64,000 nucleotides of DNA from Fen-330 sp050008465 (GTDB lineage Bacteria; Acidobacteriota; Terriglobia; Bryobacterales; Bryobacteraceae): assembly GCA_050008465.1 (NCBI GenBank), contig JBEKMO010000011.1:14260-78259 (forward strand). The letters are read 5' to 3'. A program made the position numbers and the translations under genes. The notes below the pieces were generated by a model. The model worked only from the letters and a program-made list of their open reading frames with translations, made no database searches and was not told where the DNA came from. Every line of letters begins with the position of its first letter. Within the stretch, counting starts at the first letter, position 1. This document shows, piece after piece, positions 62,211-64,000 of this stretch.

Positions 62211-64000
62211 TCACAACCTCCTCCCCCGCAACCAGCAAAACAGCACCGGAGTAATCACCAGACTCAGCACCATCGACACCGCCACCCCCCCAATCACCGC
62301 GATCGCCAGCGGCTGCAGTAACTGCGCCCCGCTCCCGATCCCCAGCGCCAGCGGCAGCATCCCCGCGATCGTCGCCAGCGCCGTCATCAGAATCGGCCGC
62401 AGCCTCCGCCGCCCCGCGCGGAAAATCGCCTCCCGCAACTCGAACCCCTCCGCCGTAAAACGTTTCTCGGCATCGAGCATGAGAATCCCGTTCTTCTGCA
62501 CGATGCCCACCACCATGATCGCCCCCATGAACGACGCCACGTTCAGCGTCGACCCCGTCACCCACAGCGCCCCCAGCGCTCCGAACGCGCACAGAATCGT
62601 CGCCCCCAGAATCGCAATCGGGTGCGAAAACGAACGGAACTCGAACACCAGAATAATGAAGATCAGCAGAATCGAGGTGAGCAGCACCTGCGTCAGCGCC
62701 CGGAACGATTCCTGCTGAATCTTGTATAACCCGCCGTACTCGACGTCCGTCCCCGCCGGTAAGTGCACTTCCTTCGGCAGCCGCCTTTGTATCTCCTGAA
62801 CCGCCGACCCCAAATCCCGCCCCTCCAGCCGCGCCGTCACCGACGTCATCTCCTGTAAGTTGTCCCGGTGAATCTCCGTCACCCCCTGCTCCATTTCCAC
62901 CTCCGCCAGGCTCCCCAGCGACGTCGTCACCCCCGTCGGCGACGTCAGCAGCAGCGACTTCAACGTCTCCACCGAACTCCGGTACTCCGCCGGATACCGC
63001 ACCCGAATTCCCACCAGCCGGTTCCCCCGAATCATGTTCGACGCCAGCTCCCCATCCAGGATCGCCGACTCCAGCCCCGCCACGTCCTTCACCCCGAACC
63101 CCGCACGCTGCGCCCTCTCCGGATCCACCCGGAAGTTCACCGCCGGCCCCACCACGATGGTCTGGTTCACCACGTCCACCACGCCCTTCACCTTCGGCAG
63201 CCACTCCTCGACGCCTTTCGCCACCGCCTTGAACACCGCCGGATCGTCGTGGTACACCTTCACCTCGATCGGTTGCGGCGACCACGACAGGTCCCCGATC
63301 AAATCCTCCAGAATATGCGGGAACTCCACCTCGATCGCCGGCTCGCTCCGCACGATCTTCCCCCGTAACTCAGCCGTAACTTCCTCCAGCGGACGCCGCC
63401 GCCCCCGCTTCAGCTTCACCAGAAAATCCCCCGTATTCGGCTCCGCGATCGCCAGCGCCAGCCGCGCCCCCGTTCGCCGCGAGTAACTCTCCACCTCCGG
63501 CGTCGCTCTTAAGAACTGTTCGATGTGCAGCAGCACCCGGTCGCTCTCCTGAAGCGACGTCCCCGCCGGCATGATGTAATCCAGCACGAACGCCCCCTCG
63601 TCCATCTCCGGGAGGAATCCGCTCCCAAGCTGCTTGTAGATCCCCACCGACCCCGCCAGGATCGCCACCGCCGCAATCATCACCACGCCCGTATGCGCCA
63701 GCGCCCAATGCAGCGCCGCCTCGTACCGCGCCGTCCCCCACCGCATCACCCGCCCCTCGCCCGCCTGCTCCGCCGCCTCCAACGCCTCCGCTTCCGTTCC
63801 TCCCGCTCCCTCCACGCCGCCCCGTTCCGCACCGCGACCGTCAGGGAGCGGTCTCCCCCTAAACACCACCCCCGCCATCACCGGAGTAAAAAATATCGCC
63901 AGGAACAGCGACGCCGCGAGCGCCGTCACCATCGTCATCGCCAGCGCGCGGAAGAACACCGCCGTAATCCCGCCCAGAAACACCAGCGGCACAAACACCA
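62211..64000 (-). CDS. RND-family efflux pump (CzcA/AcrB-like), C-terminal part
   Basis: C-terminal 595-plus residues; the 5' part lies beyond the window. Helices VFVPLVFLGGITAVFFRALA and SLFLAIFFTPVMAG, a second half starting VMIAAVAILAGSVGIYKQLG, then LPEMDEGAFVLDYIMPAGTS (RND porter), GAIMVVGIVQKNGILMLDAE and ATIAGMLPLALGIGSGAQL. This matches heavy-metal or hydrophobic-compound RND pumps. In the central cytoplasmic loop the dispersed hairpin repeat is inserted in frame (RPLPDGRGAERGG). The last 80 bp are duplicated at 51684-51762. Confidence 0.88.
   Translation of the reverse strand, partial: VFVPLVFLGGITAVFFRALAMTMVTALAASLFLAIFFTPVMAGVVFRGRPLPDGRGAERGGVEGAGGTEAEALEAAEQAGEGRVMRWGTARYEAALHWALAHTGVVMIAAVAILAGSVGIYKQLGSGFLPEMDEGAFVLDYIMPAGTSLQESDRVLLHIEQFLRATPEVESYSRRTGARLALAIAEPNTGDFLVKLKRGRRRPLEEVTAELRGKIVRSEPAIEVEFPHILEDLIGDLSWSPQPIEVKVYHDDPAVFKAVAKGVEEWLPKVKGVVDVVNQTIVVGPAVNFRVDPERAQRAGFGVKDVAGLESAILDGELASNMIRGNRLVGIRVRYPAEYRSSVETLKSLLLTSPTGVTTSLGSLAEVEMEQGVTEIHRDNLQEMTSVTARLEGRDLGSAVQEIQRRLPKEVHLPAGTDVEYGGLYKIQQESFRALTQVLLTSILLIFIILVFEFRSFSHPIAILGATILCAFGALGALWVTGSTLNVASFMGAIMVVGIVQKNGILMLDAEKRFTAEGFELREAIFRAGRRRLRPILMTALATIAGMLPLALGIGSGAQLLQPLAIAVIGGVAVSMVLSLVITPVLFCWLRGRRL
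63831..63854. repeat. Dispersed GACCG/CGGTC hairpin repeat, copy 4 (inside the RND gene)
   Basis: ACCGCGACCGTCAGGGAGCG plus flanks, nearly identical to 13577-13602. On the coding strand it reads RPLPDGRGAE in the loop after the sixth membrane helix. Confidence 0.78.

Noticed and set aside
1..64000. CRISPR array, tRNA or rRNA genes
   Set aside because: No regularly spaced repeats and no cloverleaf or rRNA-like sequence were seen in the gaps.

Overview
The window looks like chromosome of an Acidobacteriota bacterium of the Bryobacterales/Solibacter type. The main evidence is a Solibacter-type C-terminal domain (TIGR03437 family) on a secreted S41 peptidase and again on a broken GH30 gene. High GC, many secreted TPR and propeller proteins, and numerous short GC-rich hairpin repeats agree with this. 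No tRNA, rRNA or CRISPR array was seen.

Layout. 0-0.8 kb: decayed IS630 transposase. 0.9-14.3 kb: ordinary chromosomal genes (secreted TPR protein, two single-domain response regulators, TonB-like protein, S41 protease with an EamA transporter, DinB, kduD, M23 peptidase, large secreted esterase, aminotransferase, cyclophilin). 14.4-17.3 kb: S41 peptidase with an internal TAG. 17.7-22.5 kb: IS1380-family transposase gene split by a 3.4-kb RIT element (recombinases in trio, three overlapping tyrosine recombinases with 37-bp terminal inverted repeats). 22.9-25.3 kb: TadG/TadE/TadE-like pseudopilin genes. 25.6-27.1 kb: GH30 pseudogene. 27.1-28.4 kb: cyclase and two small membrane proteins. 28.4-42.8 kb: a minus-strand envelope gene string of propeller, VIT-VWA, 2323-aa TPR protein, 534-aa protein and PBP-like transpeptidase, each overlapping the next, followed by SpoIID/LytB. 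43.0-47.0 kb: BON protein and the conserved phoH-ybeY-CNNM/CBS-era cluster. 47.3-49.3 kb: secreted TPR protein and a zinc-ribbon protein.

49.4-62 kb is an accessory region. It holds decayed toxin-antitoxin loci (higA with a deleted higB, an orphan antitoxin present as two repeat copies, a Phd-like antitoxin with a truncated PIN toxin), an intact HEPN/MNT pair, IS1380, IS630 and RAYT remnants, and fragments of 3' gene ends. Within it is a translation-coupled nucleotidyltransferase/TIM-barrel pair surrounded by three decayed copies of the TIM-barrel gene's 3' end. It continues with a DUF5343/Swt1-HEPN pair, a HEPN-STAND ATPase-TPR protein and an HNH-like protein, which together look like a defence island. 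62.2-64 kb: 3' part of an RND efflux pump gene that runs off the window.

Two repeat families run through the window: multi-hairpin intergenic repeats, and a GACCG/CGGTC hairpin of about 25 bp. The latter lies in frame inside two genes, encoding RPLP(D/R)GRG, and supplies the stop codon of a third. The strongest candidates for undescribed biology are the nucleotidyltransferase/TIM-barrel cassette, the HEPN-STAND island and the giant-TPR/VIT-VWA/transpeptidase operon.
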